Source of the DNA: Flavobacteriaceae bacterium
GTDB lineage: Bacteria > Bacteroidota > Bacteroidia > Flavobacteriales > Flavobacteriaceae
DNA length: 64,000 nucleotides
Assembly (NCBI GenBank): GCA_947457255.1
Contig: CANGUZ010000004.1
Location: 1 to 64,000, forward strand
Direction: 5' to 3'
How positions within the stretch are numbered: the first letter of the stretch is position 1; every line of letters begins with the position of its first letter. Shown here piece after piece: positions 1-9,354 of the stretch. The notes beneath the pieces were generated by a model. The model did not search any database and was not told the DNA's origin. It was given only the letters and a program-made list of their open reading frames with translations. Both the position numbers and the translations under genes were made by a program.

Positions 1-528
1 ATTCTAATATTTGTACATGCAAATATGTTGTGGGCAAATAATATGCTGGCTCATCGGTATTTTATACCATTCAACATTATATTTTCATTACTATGCGCAA
101 CCATTTTATTTTCAGATTATGTTAACATAAAATTAAAATATTCATTGTCTATAGTATGGCTAATAGTATTATTATCGGGAAATTTTTGGATTTACCCTCC
201 TAAAATTGCAAAAGGTTGGGATTCTACTTTAGCTCATTTACCTTACTATAAATTAAGAAATCAAACTATTTCATATTTTGAACATGAACATATCAATTTT
301 AAAGATGTGGAATCTTTTTTTCCAAATACAGCAACCTTGGATAAAATTGATTTAAATAATGATTCAAGAAATTTTAACAATTTTGAGGGAAAAAGCAAAT
401 ATGTTTTTTATTCCAATATTTTTAATATCGACGATACAATTTATGACAGAATTACAAAAGAATACAAAGTAGTTAAATACTTTAAAAACAGAGGAGTTTT
501 TATCACTATTTACAAGAAACCTAAATAA
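1..528 (+). CDS. C-terminal part of a membrane glycosyltransferase-like protein (5' truncated by the window)
   Basis: The reading frame is open back to base 1, so the ATG at 25 is probably internal and the real start lies upstream of the window. Two hydrophobic segments are visible near the N-terminal end of the fragment (around YFIPFNIIFSLLC and IVWLIVLLSGNFWIYP). They are followed by a polar domain of about 100 residues without recognisable catalytic residues. Several TM helices followed by a C-terminal soluble tail would fit an ArnT/PMT-like (GT39-type) membrane sugar transferase, but that is inference from shape only. Its stop overlaps the convergent GreA-like gene by 8 bp. Confidence 0.5.
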   Translation: MLIFVHANMLWANNMLAHRYFIPFNIIFSLLCATILFSDYVNIKLKYSLSIVWLIVLLSGNFWIYPPKIAKGWDSTLAHLPYYKLRNQTISYFEHEHINFKDVESFFPNTATLDKIDLNNDSRNFNNFEGKSKYVFYSNIFNIDDTIYDRITKEYKVVKYFKNRGVFITIYKKPK

Positions 529-970
529 TCTCCTCGACCATGTAGTGTGTCCCATTAATCTCAAACGAAAAACCCACTTGATTTCCCATCAGTTTATTTC
601 CTAATGGCGATTGCGGAGATAAAGCAATAACATTGATTTCTTCAACAACAATTTTAGGAAGTGCTGCACTTAAATAAAGATAAAAACCATTGGCTTTAAC
701 TAAGCTTCCCACGATAATGGTTGTGGCAATTGTTGTGGAATCAATCTTGTCTAAAACCGCTTTTTGAGCTAACACTTCTTTCAATTTGTGATTGAGTTTT
801 TCCTGCTCAATATGCATCATCGACAAAGCAGTTTCGTGTTTGTCACCAGCAGAACCTTTGGCATCATTTTTAGAATCTTCAGTCAAAGCAACAATCATAT
901 CTCTAAAAACATCGATTCTATCTTGGACTAGCTGTAGGTACTGTTGATGTATTTTTTGTTTGAAAGTCAT
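521..970 (-). CDS. GreA/GreB-family transcription elongation factor-like protein
   Basis: A 149-residue protein with a charged, helical N-terminal half (a coiled-coil-like stretch around HIEQEKLNHKLKEVLAQK) and a C-terminal half that matches the GreA/GreB C-terminal domain (VIALSPQSPLGNKLMGNQVG). Gre factors bind the RNA polymerase secondary channel and help cleave backtracked transcripts. This short flavobacterial type is often mis-named 3-oxoacyl-ACP synthase. The N-terminal coil is shorter than in classical GreA, so transcript-cleavage activity is not assured. Its stop overlaps the stop of the upstream convergent gene. Confidence 0.75.
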   Translation of the reverse strand: MTFKQKIHQQYLQLVQDRIDVFRDMIVALTEDSKNDAKGSAGDKHETALSMMHIEQEKLNHKLKEVLAQKAVLDKIDSTTIATTIIVGSLVKANGFYLYLSAALPKIVVEEINVIALSPQSPLGNKLMGNQVGFSFEINGTHYMVEEII

Positions 971-975
971 TTTTT

Positions 976-1060
976 TACCGCTAAGACGCTAGGTCGCAAA
1001 GAAAAGGAAATTATTTTTTATTTATTCAAAAAAAATTTGCGGCTTTGCGGCTTTGCGGTT
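976..1060. repeat. Intergenic REP-like sequence with tandem GCGGCTTT units
   Basis: Between the GreA-like gene and the beta-barrel gene lies ACCGCTAAGACGC...CGCAAAG, followed about 45 bp later by CTTTGCGGCTTTGCGGTT. The two ends are partly complementary (CGCAAAG with CTTTGCG, ACCGC with GCGGT), so the stretch can fold back on itself. The right end is a tandem of an 8-bp unit. It probably acts as a terminator or REP-type repeat between two minus-strand genes. Confidence 0.45.
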
Positions 1061-1068
1061 AATTTCAT

Positions 1069-2829
1069 TTAAAAATCAAATTTATAATTCCCTCCTAACA
1101 TAATCTGAAATGATTGTACTGGAAAATTCAACCATCTTTGGTAGGCTTGATTGGCTATATTGTTCAATCGTAAAAAAGCCGTAAATCGATCGCTGTATTT
1201 ATATCCAACATGTGCATTAGCATCAAAATAACTGTCAATTTTCAGAATTTTTGATTCAGGTAACAGTGGCAATACATTTATTTTTTGAATCAAATCTTTT
1301 CGCTCTCCTACAAAAAATACCGCTGCTCCAGCATACCACTTTTGGGTGATATTAATATCCAAATTTGTACCCATTTGTATGGCTGGCAAATTCCATGCTT
1401 CTTGCTGATTTGATGTAGAAAAAGAACTGAAAGTTCCGTTGATTCCAAACGAAATGTTTTTAGAAAAATCGGCTTTCAATTCTCCGAAAAAACTCAACGT
1501 TTTTAACTTGTCATAAACAACCCCAAATGAATTTCCATATTGATATTCCTCTTGAACAGGATTGGTTTCATTGAATGAGTTACTTTTAAACAATCCCTTA
1601 TTTTTTTCATTTAAGTAAGACCCTTTTACATTATAGCTTACATAGTTTGATAATTTCCCTTTTAATCCTGCAAAAATATCGTATTGCCTATCCGTTGGAG
1701 CAATCAATATATTTGGAGATAAAAATGAGTTTATATTCGTAAAATCGCGATATGAATTTTGATCTAAACTGCCCTCAATTCCGGTATAAAAAACCATTAA
1801 ATCGCCTACAACTTTTAGAGAAGCATTAACTTTAGGATAAAAGAATAGTTGATTATTACTTCGTTTTGTATCTAAACTATAAAAAACTGATGCTCCAATA
1901 TTTATAGCCCAATCGTCTTTTTTAACAGCAAAACTTGGGTTTATTCCAAAATTAGCAAAACCATAATCTATAGCAGTTGTTCCTGAAAAATCTTTGGCAA
2001 AAGATCCGCCAACATAATCAACAATCAAATTGGTTTTTATCACTTTTTCTACAATATCAATCTGAAAAGAAGGCTTTGCAATAAATCGGTTTTCAGACGA
2101 GCTGTAGCCATCCCAAAAACGATTGTATTTTAATGAAATTTCATTGAAAATGCTTTCGCTAAAATTAATTTTTCCGCCTAAATAAAAATTATGATATGTT
2201 TGACCTTTATCAATACCATCATAAATAGCTTCTTTTTGCTCCGTACTTAGTGTAGTCCCATAATCTGAAGGCAAACCATACCAATGGTAGTTTTGAATTT
2301 GATAGCCTAAATCGGTAGTCCAAGAATAATCACTTTTTTTACTACCATAAGTTAAGTCTAATGAAGTGTTTAAAAAGCTATCGTTTACAGGAATATTTTC
2401 TATTCCGCCATTAGAAGACAAATGCTTTAACATTCCGGCAAAATAATCATTATCGCCAATGTTTTCTGTAACATAAAGCTCACTAAAAACAGTTAAATAA
2501 TTGCCCAATCCACCCGTAAAATAATTTTTATATAATCGTTCTTCTTTCGATTTATCCACATTTGCAGCCTTTCCTTTTGATGGCGAAAACGTAGAAGCTA
2601 CTGGAAAAGAGAAAATGGTATATTTAATATTTTCTGTTTTAGTATTGTCATCATCCTCTAGAGTTGGTGTTTCTTTAATTTTAAATGCATCCGAAATTGT
2701 AGGTGTATACGGCTTTACCACGTTTACTACTTCAGTACCTATATTTTCATCTTTTTTTTGCGACGAAACGATTTGAACACTTGCAAGAAGTAAAATAGTA
2801 GCAATTGTATATTTATTTTTGATTTTCAT
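1069..2829 (-). CDS. Outer-membrane beta-barrel protein (TonB-dependent receptor-like, no plug domain)
   Basis: A 586-residue protein with a Sec signal peptide (residues 1-23, ending SVQIVSSQ), a short proline/charge-rich linker, and then repeated amphipathic strand pattern to the end. The last residues, GGNYKFDF, give the terminal aromatic typical of outer-membrane barrels. The region NLDINITQKWYAGAAVFFVGERKDL and the C-terminus look like the barrel of TonB-dependent receptors, yet no carboxypeptidase-regulatory or plug domain is present, so active TonB-coupled import is unlikely. It lies 82 bp downstream of the large TPR protein on the same strand, and the pair is probably an operon involved in envelope organisation. 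The substrate is unknown. Confidence 0.7.
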   Translation of the reverse strand: MKIKNKYTIATILLLASVQIVSSQKKDENIGTEVVNVVKPYTPTISDAFKIKETPTLEDDDNTKTENIKYTIFSFPVASTFSPSKGKAANVDKSKEERLYKNYFTGGLGNYLTVFSELYVTENIGDNDYFAGMLKHLSSNGGIENIPVNDSFLNTSLDLTYGSKKSDYSWTTDLGYQIQNYHWYGLPSDYGTTLSTEQKEAIYDGIDKGQTYHNFYLGGKINFSESIFNEISLKYNRFWDGYSSSENRFIAKPSFQIDIVEKVIKTNLIVDYVGGSFAKDFSGTTAIDYGFANFGINPSFAVKKDDWAINIGASVFYSLDTKRSNNQLFFYPKVNASLKVVGDLMVFYTGIEGSLDQNSYRDFTNINSFLSPNILIAPTDRQYDIFAGLKGKLSNYVSYNVKGSYLNEKNKGLFKSNSFNETNPVQEEYQYGNSFGVVYDKLKTLSFFGELKADFSKNISFGINGTFSSFSTSNQQEAWNLPAIQMGTNLDINITQKWYAGAAVFFVGERKDLIQKINVLPLLPESKILKIDSYFDANAHVGYKYSDRFTAFLRLNNIANQAYQRWLNFPVQSFQIMLGGNYKFDF

Positions 2830-2911
2830 ATTTGTTATTATTTTTAAAAGTTTGAATAGTAAGACAAAATATATTCTATATCCTTTTCTCTTTTTTCCAT
2901 CATCAATCTGT

Positions 2912-5900
2912 CTAATTCTGAATTGATGAATTGGTTTTTGACTCTTCTGCTTTTATTTCGTCAAGTTCTTTTTGAGCATCTGAAACTACATCAGGAAAAT
3001 TGATAAAATTTTTAATTACACTTTCTAGAATGTACGTGGCTTGGAAACTGTCTTTTAATCCGTAAAAGTTTTTTGCCATTATAACTAATCCTTTTGCTCC
3101 AAAATACTTATAGCCTGAGTAATCTTTAGTTAGTTTTTGAACTGTAGTATTTGAAGCTTCAAATTTTGCATCTTTATTTTTAAAATAGGCATCATAATAC
3201 AAGGCTTCGGCTGCTAGTTCCCCTTTTGCAATGGTTAGTAATTTTGCATAAGCCACTCTCGCTTTTGGTTCATCGTTGGTTTGAATCGCAGAACGTGCTA
3301 CAATAATTTGAGCATCTGATTTTACTTTATCGTCCATTTTAGGATTTGCCAAGACTTTCTCAGCATAAATTACAGCATTGGGATAATCCTTTTGCTCGTA
3401 ATAGGTTTTCATCAAATTAGATTGTGCAAAAGTGACATTTTGAGGAAAATCGGCTTCGGATTCTAATCGTTTTAATGTTGTAATTGTTTTTGAAACATCA
3501 TTTTTCTTTAAATAAATTTGGGCTAATCTTGATAAAGATTGCTCCGTAAACTCGTTTCTAGATTGCGCAATTACAAATTCATAATTAGGGATTGCATTAG
3601 TTTCTAATCCGTCAGCAAAATAGGATTGTGCCAAATAAAAATTGGCTTTCAAAGCATGAATTCCGTTAGGAAATTTCGAAACATAACTACTAAACGAAGC
3701 GATAGATTGCTTTGAATTATTTTGCAAATATTGTTTTTCTGCTGCTTCATAGGTATCATTATCTAACTCAGCATCTGACACATTCACAAAATCTAAAGTA
3801 CGAACCCAAGTTGCATATTCATCCACTTTTCCGTTATCAACATAAATTAATCGTGCTGTTGCTACTGCTTCGAGAGCTTCGGGGCTTTTAGGATATTCGG
3901 CAGCAATTTTTTTGAATTTCACTAAAGCCAATGCATCATTTTCTGCATTATAATAAATTAAACCTTGACGCAAAATTGCTTTTGACGCATAAGACCCTTT
4001 TTTAGATTCACTTATTAATTGATCATAAGTTTTAATGGCCAAATCATTTTTCTTTTCGGTAACATAGGTGTTTCCTAGTTCGAACAGAGCATCATCACGA
4101 TATTGCGATTTAGTATACGTTGCTACAAACTTGTTTAAGTCTTCTATTTTTTTATCATTTTTAGCAACAAATCCGTAACTGATTGCTTTTTGAAAAGCAG
4201 CATAGTCAGCATCGACACTTTTTAATTCAACTACTTTATTGTAGGCATCCATTGCTGGCCAATATTTAGCAGTTACAAATCGGCAATCTCCCAAACGCAA
4301 GTAAGCATCATTCAAACGAAATTTATCGTCTTTTGTTACGTCTATTTGACTTTGAAAATAATTTCCTGCCTGGTCATACTCCTTTTGTTTAAAATAACAA
4401 TAGGCGATATTATAATTGACATTTTTGTTTTCAGGAGTAGTTTTAGACTCTGGAAAAGCAACAAACTGTTTGTAACTAATCAAAGCGTCATTAAAATTAT
4501 CGAGAACATATTGAGTTTCTCCTTGCCAAAAAGTAGCTCTTGCAGTAAACTTTGCATTTCTAGGTTCGGCAATAGATTTTTTAAACATTGGCAACGCTTC
4601 TTTATAATTACCGTCAGTATACAATTCTAATCCTCTATAAAAAGTTACTTTTTGGTAGGCTTCTTTATTGGCGAAATTTTTATTTTTTTCTAATAACTCT
4701 AAAGCTCCTTTGTAGTTTTTTGAAGTAATAAATGAATTTATTAATAAAGTCTCCACTTCTTGTTTATTCGGAGAATTTGGATATTTACTAATAAATGCCG
4801 ACAAAACATCAGGAACCGATTGATATGAATTTCCGATTTCGTAACTCAATTTAGCATAATTTAAATTCGCATCTTCCTGAATTTTTAAGTCATATTGCAT
4901 TTCAGAAGCGTTCTTAAAAGCATTCAAAGCTTGCTGCTTTTTATCTGTATTCATATAACTTTTACCTAAATGATAATAGGCGTTTTGAGCAACAGCATCT
5001 TTACCTTCAATGATTTTATTGAATTGTGAAATAGCATTTTCAAAATCATTTTGTTCGTAATAGGCATATCCTAATTGGTAAAAATCGGTGTTACTCCATC
5101 TTCCTTTTTTACCTTTATAGGCTGATAAATATGGAATTGCTTTGTCGTACTGTTTTAAATTGAAATAACTTTCACCAATTATTTTATTCAATTCTGATTT
5201 TTCCAATGCAGTTGATTTTGGCATGGCTACCAATCCTAAATCGATAGCTTTTTGGAAATTTCCTGATTTAAAATTCATATCAGCTTTAAAATAGGAAAGC
5301 TTTTCACTGTACTTTTCTTCACTAGAAACTTGATCAAAATACTTAGTTGCATTTTTATAATCATCATTATCATAAGCCATAAAACCGAGATAGTATTTGG
5401 CTTGCGAACCAAATTCTTTTGAATTTAGCACTTTATTAAAGTACGGAGTCGCTTCTTTTTTCTTATTGGCACTAAAATAACTGTACCCTTTTTGAAAATT
5501 GAAACGATCTAAATCATCATAACTCAAACTGCTTTCGTCTATTTTATCAAAATATTCTAGTGCTTGCGGAAACTTACCTTGATCAAAATAATAATGCGCC
5601 ACTTCAATAAAAGCTTGGTTTTGTTTTGGACTTGTAGGATAATCTCTAACGAAATTCTCCATAACAACGTCTGCATTACTCTGATTCAGATGAATGGCAC
5701 AAATAGCACTATAATAAGCGCAATCAGCCTGTATATCAGTACTTTTTATTGCTGATTTTACTTTATCGAAAATTATTTGAGCTGATTGATATTGATTTTC
5801 TTTGTATAAAGAAATAGCTCTATTAAAGTCCTGCAAATCATTAGTGTAAATTGCCGTTTTTTGGGCGGAAACCACAGTGAACATCATTAGAAAAAGCAGA

Positions 5901-5926
5901 AAAAATAACCTTGAAAATTTACGCAT
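2912..5926 (-). CDS. Large periplasmic tetratricopeptide-repeat protein
   Basis: A 1004-residue protein with a signal peptide (MRKFSRLFFLLFLMMFTVVSAQ) followed by some two dozen TPR-like helical repeats spanning nearly the whole length (recurring patterns such as AYYHLGKSYMNTDKKQQALNAF and YYDQGKFPQALEYFDKI). TPR solenoids are protein-protein scaffolds; in the periplasm they resemble YbgF/BamD-type repeats. No enzymatic domain is visible. It is the first gene of a probable operon with the barrel gene that follows, which suggests it serves as a partner or assembly scaffold for that barrel. A TACTTTTG -7 box lies just upstream. Confidence 0.85.
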   Translation of the reverse strand: MRKFSRLFFLLFLMMFTVVSAQKTAIYTNDLQDFNRAISLYKENQYQSAQIIFDKVKSAIKSTDIQADCAYYSAICAIHLNQSNADVVMENFVRDYPTSPKQNQAFIEVAHYYFDQGKFPQALEYFDKIDESSLSYDDLDRFNFQKGYSYFSANKKKEATPYFNKVLNSKEFGSQAKYYLGFMAYDNDDYKNATKYFDQVSSEEKYSEKLSYFKADMNFKSGNFQKAIDLGLVAMPKSTALEKSELNKIIGESYFNLKQYDKAIPYLSAYKGKKGRWSNTDFYQLGYAYYEQNDFENAISQFNKIIEGKDAVAQNAYYHLGKSYMNTDKKQQALNAFKNASEMQYDLKIQEDANLNYAKLSYEIGNSYQSVPDVLSAFISKYPNSPNKQEVETLLINSFITSKNYKGALELLEKNKNFANKEAYQKVTFYRGLELYTDGNYKEALPMFKKSIAEPRNAKFTARATFWQGETQYVLDNFNDALISYKQFVAFPESKTTPENKNVNYNIAYCYFKQKEYDQAGNYFQSQIDVTKDDKFRLNDAYLRLGDCRFVTAKYWPAMDAYNKVVELKSVDADYAAFQKAISYGFVAKNDKKIEDLNKFVATYTKSQYRDDALFELGNTYVTEKKNDLAIKTYDQLISESKKGSYASKAILRQGLIYYNAENDALALVKFKKIAAEYPKSPEALEAVATARLIYVDNGKVDEYATWVRTLDFVNVSDAELDNDTYEAAEKQYLQNNSKQSIASFSSYVSKFPNGIHALKANFYLAQSYFADGLETNAIPNYEFVIAQSRNEFTEQSLSRLAQIYLKKNDVSKTITTLKRLESEADFPQNVTFAQSNLMKTYYEQKDYPNAVIYAEKVLANPKMDDKVKSDAQIIVARSAIQTNDEPKARVAYAKLLTIAKGELAAEALYYDAYFKNKDAKFEASNTTVQKLTKDYSGYKYFGAKGLVIMAKNFYGLKDSFQATYILESVIKNFINFPDVVSDAQKELDEIKAEESKTNSSIQN

Positions 5927-5946
5927 CTTATTTCTATTTATTGATT

Positions 5947-5954
5947 CAAAAGTA
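5947..5954 (-). promoter_or_regulatory. Candidate -7 box for the TPR/barrel operon
   Basis: On the minus strand the sequence reads TACTTTTG, a full match to the Bacteroidota TANNTTTG -7 element, about 20 bp before the ATG. No clear TTTG -33 element is seen at the usual distance. Confidence 0.4.
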
Positions 5955-6098
5955 TTACTCTGTATTGCATAACGAAGTAAATGCTATTTTTATTATGAAC
6001 ATCTTTTTTAACAATATGATTTCAATTTTAATTAGTTCTAAAATTTATTTTGAATACCAACGTTATCTTATTACTTTTACCCCATAAACAAATTCATT

Positions 6099-6782
6099 AT
6101 GTCTGAACCTATTTTATTTTTAAGAAACGTAACTATTTATCAAGAAGATAAAGTCATTTTATCAAATATTAATCTTGAAGTAAATAAGGGAGATTTTATA
6201 TATATTATCGGGAAAACAGGATCTGGAAAAAGTAGTTTTATGAAAACACTTTATGCCGATTTGCCATTAAAAGAAGGGCAAGCAAGTATTGTCGACTATG
6301 ATTTGGCGGGACTCAAAGATGATGATATTCCGTATTTAAGACGTAAATTAGGAATTGTTTTTCAAGATTTTTTGCTATTACCTGACCGAACTGTAAAAGA
6401 AAACATGCTTTTTGTTCTAAAAGCAACAGGCTGGATTGATAAAGTTGAAATGGATAATAAAATTGATGAAGTTTTAGATAAAGTAGATTTGAAATTAATT
6501 GCCAATAAAATGCCGCATCAACTCTCTGGAGGTGAACAACAGCGGGTAGCCATTGCAAGAGCATTATTGAACGACCCCGAATTAATATTAGCAGATGAAC
6601 CCACTGGAAACTTAGACCCTCAAACTAGTGTGGAGGTTTTAGAAGTTTTACGAAAAATAAATGCAAACGGTAAAACGGTTATTATGGCAACTCATGACTA
6701 TGCTTTATTGATGAAATTTCCATCTAAAACACTAAAATGTGAAGACAGCAAAATTTTTGAAGTAGTTCAGCGAACAGTTTAA
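6099..6782 (+). CDS. ftsE: Cell-division ABC transporter ATP-binding protein FtsE
   Basis: A 227-residue ABC ATPase with all motifs in order: Walker A GKTGSGKS (38-45), Q-loop VFQDF, signature LSGGEQQR (about 142-149), Walker B LILADEP and an H-loop in MATHDYALL. Length and sequence ([23 protein letters not shown]) fit FtsE, the cytoplasmic ATPase that with FtsX couples division to peptidoglycan hydrolase activation. ftsX is not adjacent. Instead the stop codon overlaps the start of a glycosyltransferase by one base (TAATG), a common arrangement for translational coupling. A TACTTTTA box with TTG 18 bp upstream may be the promoter. Confidence 0.88.
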   Translation: MSEPILFLRNVTIYQEDKVILSNINLEVNKGDFIYIIGKTGSGKSSFMKTLYADLPLKEGQASIVDYDLAGLKDDDIPYLRRKLGIVFQDFLLLPDRTVKENMLFVLKATGWIDKVEMDNKIDEVLDKVDLKLIANKMPHQLSGGEQQRVAIARALLNDPELILADEPTGNLDPQTSVEVLEVLRKINANGKTVIMATHDYALLMKFPSKTLKCEDSKIFEVVQRTV

Positions 6783-7669
6783 TGTTATCCATACTCATTC
6801 CAACATATAATTATAATATTTTAAAACTCGTTTCAGTTCTTCACGAACAAATAGAGAAATCTGGAATTGAATTTGAAATTATATGCTTGGATGATGCCTC
6901 TGAAACTCTTTTTCTTGATAACGACAAAATAAATGGTATAGAAAATTCTAGTTATAAAATACTGGAAACAAATATCGGAAGAAGCAAAATAAGAAATTTA
7001 CTAGCTAAAAAAGCAAAATACGATTGGTTGCTTTTTTTAGATTCGGACGTATTACCTAAAAATAAACATTTCATTTCTGAATACATTATGCATATCAATA
7101 ATGAGGAGAAAATAGTTTATGGTGGTATTCTTTATCAAGAGGAAAAGCCTAGCGAAGATAAACTGTTAAGATGGATGTACGGGAAAAATAGAGAAGCATT
7201 ATCTTTTGAAACTAGAAATGAAAAGCCATATTTAAGTTTTTTGACATTGAATTTTTTAATTCGGAAATCTATTTTTGAAAAAGTATCTTTTAATGAAACA
7301 ATCCCTAATTTAAGACACGAAGACACATTGTTTTCCTATGATTTAATGCGAAAAAAAATTAAAATAGATCAAATTGACAATCCTGTTTATCATTTAGGAT
7401 TAGACGATTTTGAAATTGCTATTAAAAAGGAAAACGAATCATTATCAGTTTTGAAACATTTAATTGATAACCAATTAATTGCTTCGGATTATGTGCGAAT
7501 TTCAAAACTAGTGTCAAAGATTAAAGATTTTAAATTGCTCTTTGCTTTTTCATTTTTTTACAAAACAACAAGATTAGTATTTCTTAAGAATCTATCAAGC
7601 AGAAATCCTTCACTCTTTATTTTTGATTTATATCGATTGGGATATTTATGTAATATTGAAAATAAATAA
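6782..7669 (+). CDS. Family 2 glycosyltransferase
   Basis: A 295-residue GT-A fold enzyme. The N-terminus SILIPTYNYN, the acidic pair CLDDASE and the metal-binding LLFLDSDVLP (about 82-91) are the standard GT2 signatures. The later RHEDTLFSYDLM carries the ED of the catalytic-base region. It transfers a sugar from a nucleotide donor to an unknown acceptor in the cytoplasm. It starts on the last base of ftsE and is followed 2 bp later by the methyltransferase, so it sits inside a polysaccharide or glycoprotein glycosylation operon. Confidence 0.85.
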   Translation: MLSILIPTYNYNILKLVSVLHEQIEKSGIEFEIICLDDASETLFLDNDKINGIENSSYKILETNIGRSKIRNLLAKKAKYDWLLFLDSDVLPKNKHFISEYIMHINNEEKIVYGGILYQEEKPSEDKLLRWMYGKNREALSFETRNEKPYLSFLTLNFLIRKSIFEKVSFNETIPNLRHEDTLFSYDLMRKKIKIDQIDNPVYHLGLDDFEIAIKKENESLSVLKHLIDNQLIASDYVRISKLVSKIKDFKLLFAFSFFYKTTRLVFLKNLSSRNPSLFIFDLYRLGYLCNIENK

Positions 7670-7671
7670 CT

Positions 7672-8418
7672 ATGTATCAAGCTATTAAAAGTATTATTAC
7701 TCAAATTATTCCTAGAAAATTAATTATTAATCAGGAAGTGAATTTAAGAAGCTTATACTCTTTTTTATATAGAGGAAATATATATCAATGCAATATTTGT
7801 GGCAAAAATTTAAGTCATTTTATAACTACCTCAAATAAAGATTCATTGTGTCCAAATTGTGGAAGTCTAGAGAGAAATAGAAGGTTATGGCAGCTATTAG
7901 AGAATGAATTTTTAGTACCTAATAGTTCTATTTTAGACTTTTCTCCATCGAGATGCTTGTATCGTAAACTTAAAAAAATTAAAACTCTTAATTATCAAAG
8001 CACCGATTTGTCAGGAGATTTTATTGCCGACCATCAATTTGATATCACAAATTTAAAAATTAATGATAATAGTTTTGATTTAGTTATCTGTTACCATATT
8101 TTAGAGCATATAACAAATGATATTAAAGCAATAAAAGAGTTATTTAGAATCCTGAAACCAGGAGCTAAAGCACTGATTCAAACTCCATACAAAGAAGGAA
8201 CTATTTATGAAAATTATTCTATTGTGACTGATGAAGAGCGATTAAAACATTTTGGGCAAGAAGATCATGTTCGCATATATTCAGTATCTGGATTGAAAGG
8301 AAGACTGGAAAGTTGTGGGTTTTTAGTCGAGATAAGAGATTCTTTTAAAGATGAAAACAAATATTATTTGAGTGAAAGTGAAACCATTTTTGTGATTACC
8401 AAACCATCAAATTCATAA
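7672..8418 (+). CDS. Zinc-ribbon class I SAM-dependent methyltransferase
   Basis: A 248-residue protein. Residues about 38-66 hold two CxxC pairs (CNIC, CPNC) followed by SLERNRR, a zinc ribbon seen in a subset of sugar or lipid methyltransferases. The C-terminal part is a methyltransferase 11-type Rossmann domain: ILDFSPSRCLYRKL in the motif I position, then FDLVICYHILEHITND and LKPGAKALIQTPYKEG. Motif I lacks the usual GxGxG, so SAM binding should be regarded as likely rather than shown. It is embedded between two GT2 genes, so the substrate is probably a sugar in the same polymer. Confidence 0.75.
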   Translation: MYQAIKSIITQIIPRKLIINQEVNLRSLYSFLYRGNIYQCNICGKNLSHFITTSNKDSLCPNCGSLERNRRLWQLLENEFLVPNSSILDFSPSRCLYRKLKKIKTLNYQSTDLSGDFIADHQFDITNLKINDNSFDLVICYHILEHITNDIKAIKELFRILKPGAKALIQTPYKEGTIYENYSIVTDEERLKHFGQEDHVRIYSVSGLKGRLESCGFLVEIRDSFKDENKYYLSESETIFVITKPSNS

Positions 8419-8421
8419 AAA

Positions 8422-9351
8422 ATGCCATTTTTTTCAGTCATTATACCTTTATACAACAAAGAAAAGTTTATTGAAAATACTTTGAATAGTGTTCTCAATC
8501 AAAGTTTTACAGATTTTGAACTGATTATTGTTAATGATGGTTCGACTGATACCAGCGAAGAAAAAATTTTACAATATACTGATTCTCGAATTCGCTATTT
8601 TTATAAAGAAAATGAAGGCGTTTCAAGTGCCCGAAATTATGGTATTTCAGTCGCGCAATCAGAGTATATTACTTTTATAGATGCTGATGATTATTGGTTA
8701 CCAGATTTTTTACAAGAAATGCTTCAGAATATTAATCAATTTCCAAATGAAAAAGTATTTACGGCAGCCTTTGAAATTGAAACTTTAAAAAAAATAATTC
8801 CTGCAGTATACTCTATCAAGAAATCTAGCGATTGTCAAGTTGTAAATTACTTTGAAGCCAGTCAAAAAGAAAGTGTTATTTGGAGTTCATGTGCCGTTTT
8901 TCATAAGAGTGTCTTTGAAAAAATAGGAAATTTTGATGTTAATCTTAAAAATGCAGAAGATATAGATTTATGGATTCGCATTGGACTTATTTATCCGATA
9001 GTTTTTAATTGGAAAATATTGGCTAAATATGTTTATGATACCAATAGCCTATCCAAAAATTATACTTACAGTGTTAACCCTTACTTTTTCAATAAATATA
9101 TTGAATTAGAAAAAAGTAATTTAAGTCTTAAAAAACTTCTTGATTATAATCGCTTTTCAGTTGCTTTAAAATGCAAGTTAAATAACGATATGCGAAATTT
9201 TTATTTTTTCTATAAAGGAATTAATTTAATGAATTTATCCATTAAAAAAAGAGTACTACTCCATCTTCAACCATTTGCTCTCAAAATATTAATTAAATTA
9301 AATCACATTCTAGCCAGAATGGGTTTAATGAATTCTGTATTTAAAAAATAA
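8422..9351 (+). CDS. Family 2 glycosyltransferase
   Basis: A 309-residue GT2 enzyme with the canonical start FSVIIPLYNKEKFIENTLNS, then VNDGSTDTS and the DxD-type ITFIDADDYW. A downstream NAEDIDLWIRIG carries the acidic ED and W typical of bacterial exopolysaccharide or O-antigen transferases. No TM helix is apparent, so it acts at the inner membrane face or in the cytosol. It starts 3 bp after the methyltransferase and is the last plus-strand gene of the ftsE-linked run. Only 3 bp separate its stop from the stop of the convergent GT4 gene. Confidence 0.87.
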   Translation: MPFFSVIIPLYNKEKFIENTLNSVLNQSFTDFELIIVNDGSTDTSEEKILQYTDSRIRYFYKENEGVSSARNYGISVAQSEYITFIDADDYWLPDFLQEMLQNINQFPNEKVFTAAFEIETLKKIIPAVYSIKKSSDCQVVNYFEASQKESVIWSSCAVFHKSVFEKIGNFDVNLKNAEDIDLWIRIGLIYPIVFNWKILAKYVYDTNSLSKNYTYSVNPYFFNKYIELEKSNLSLKKLLDYNRFSVALKCKLNNDMRNFYFFYKGINLMNLSIKKRVLLHLQPFALKILIKLNHILARMGLMNSVFKK

Positions 9352-9354
9352 ACT

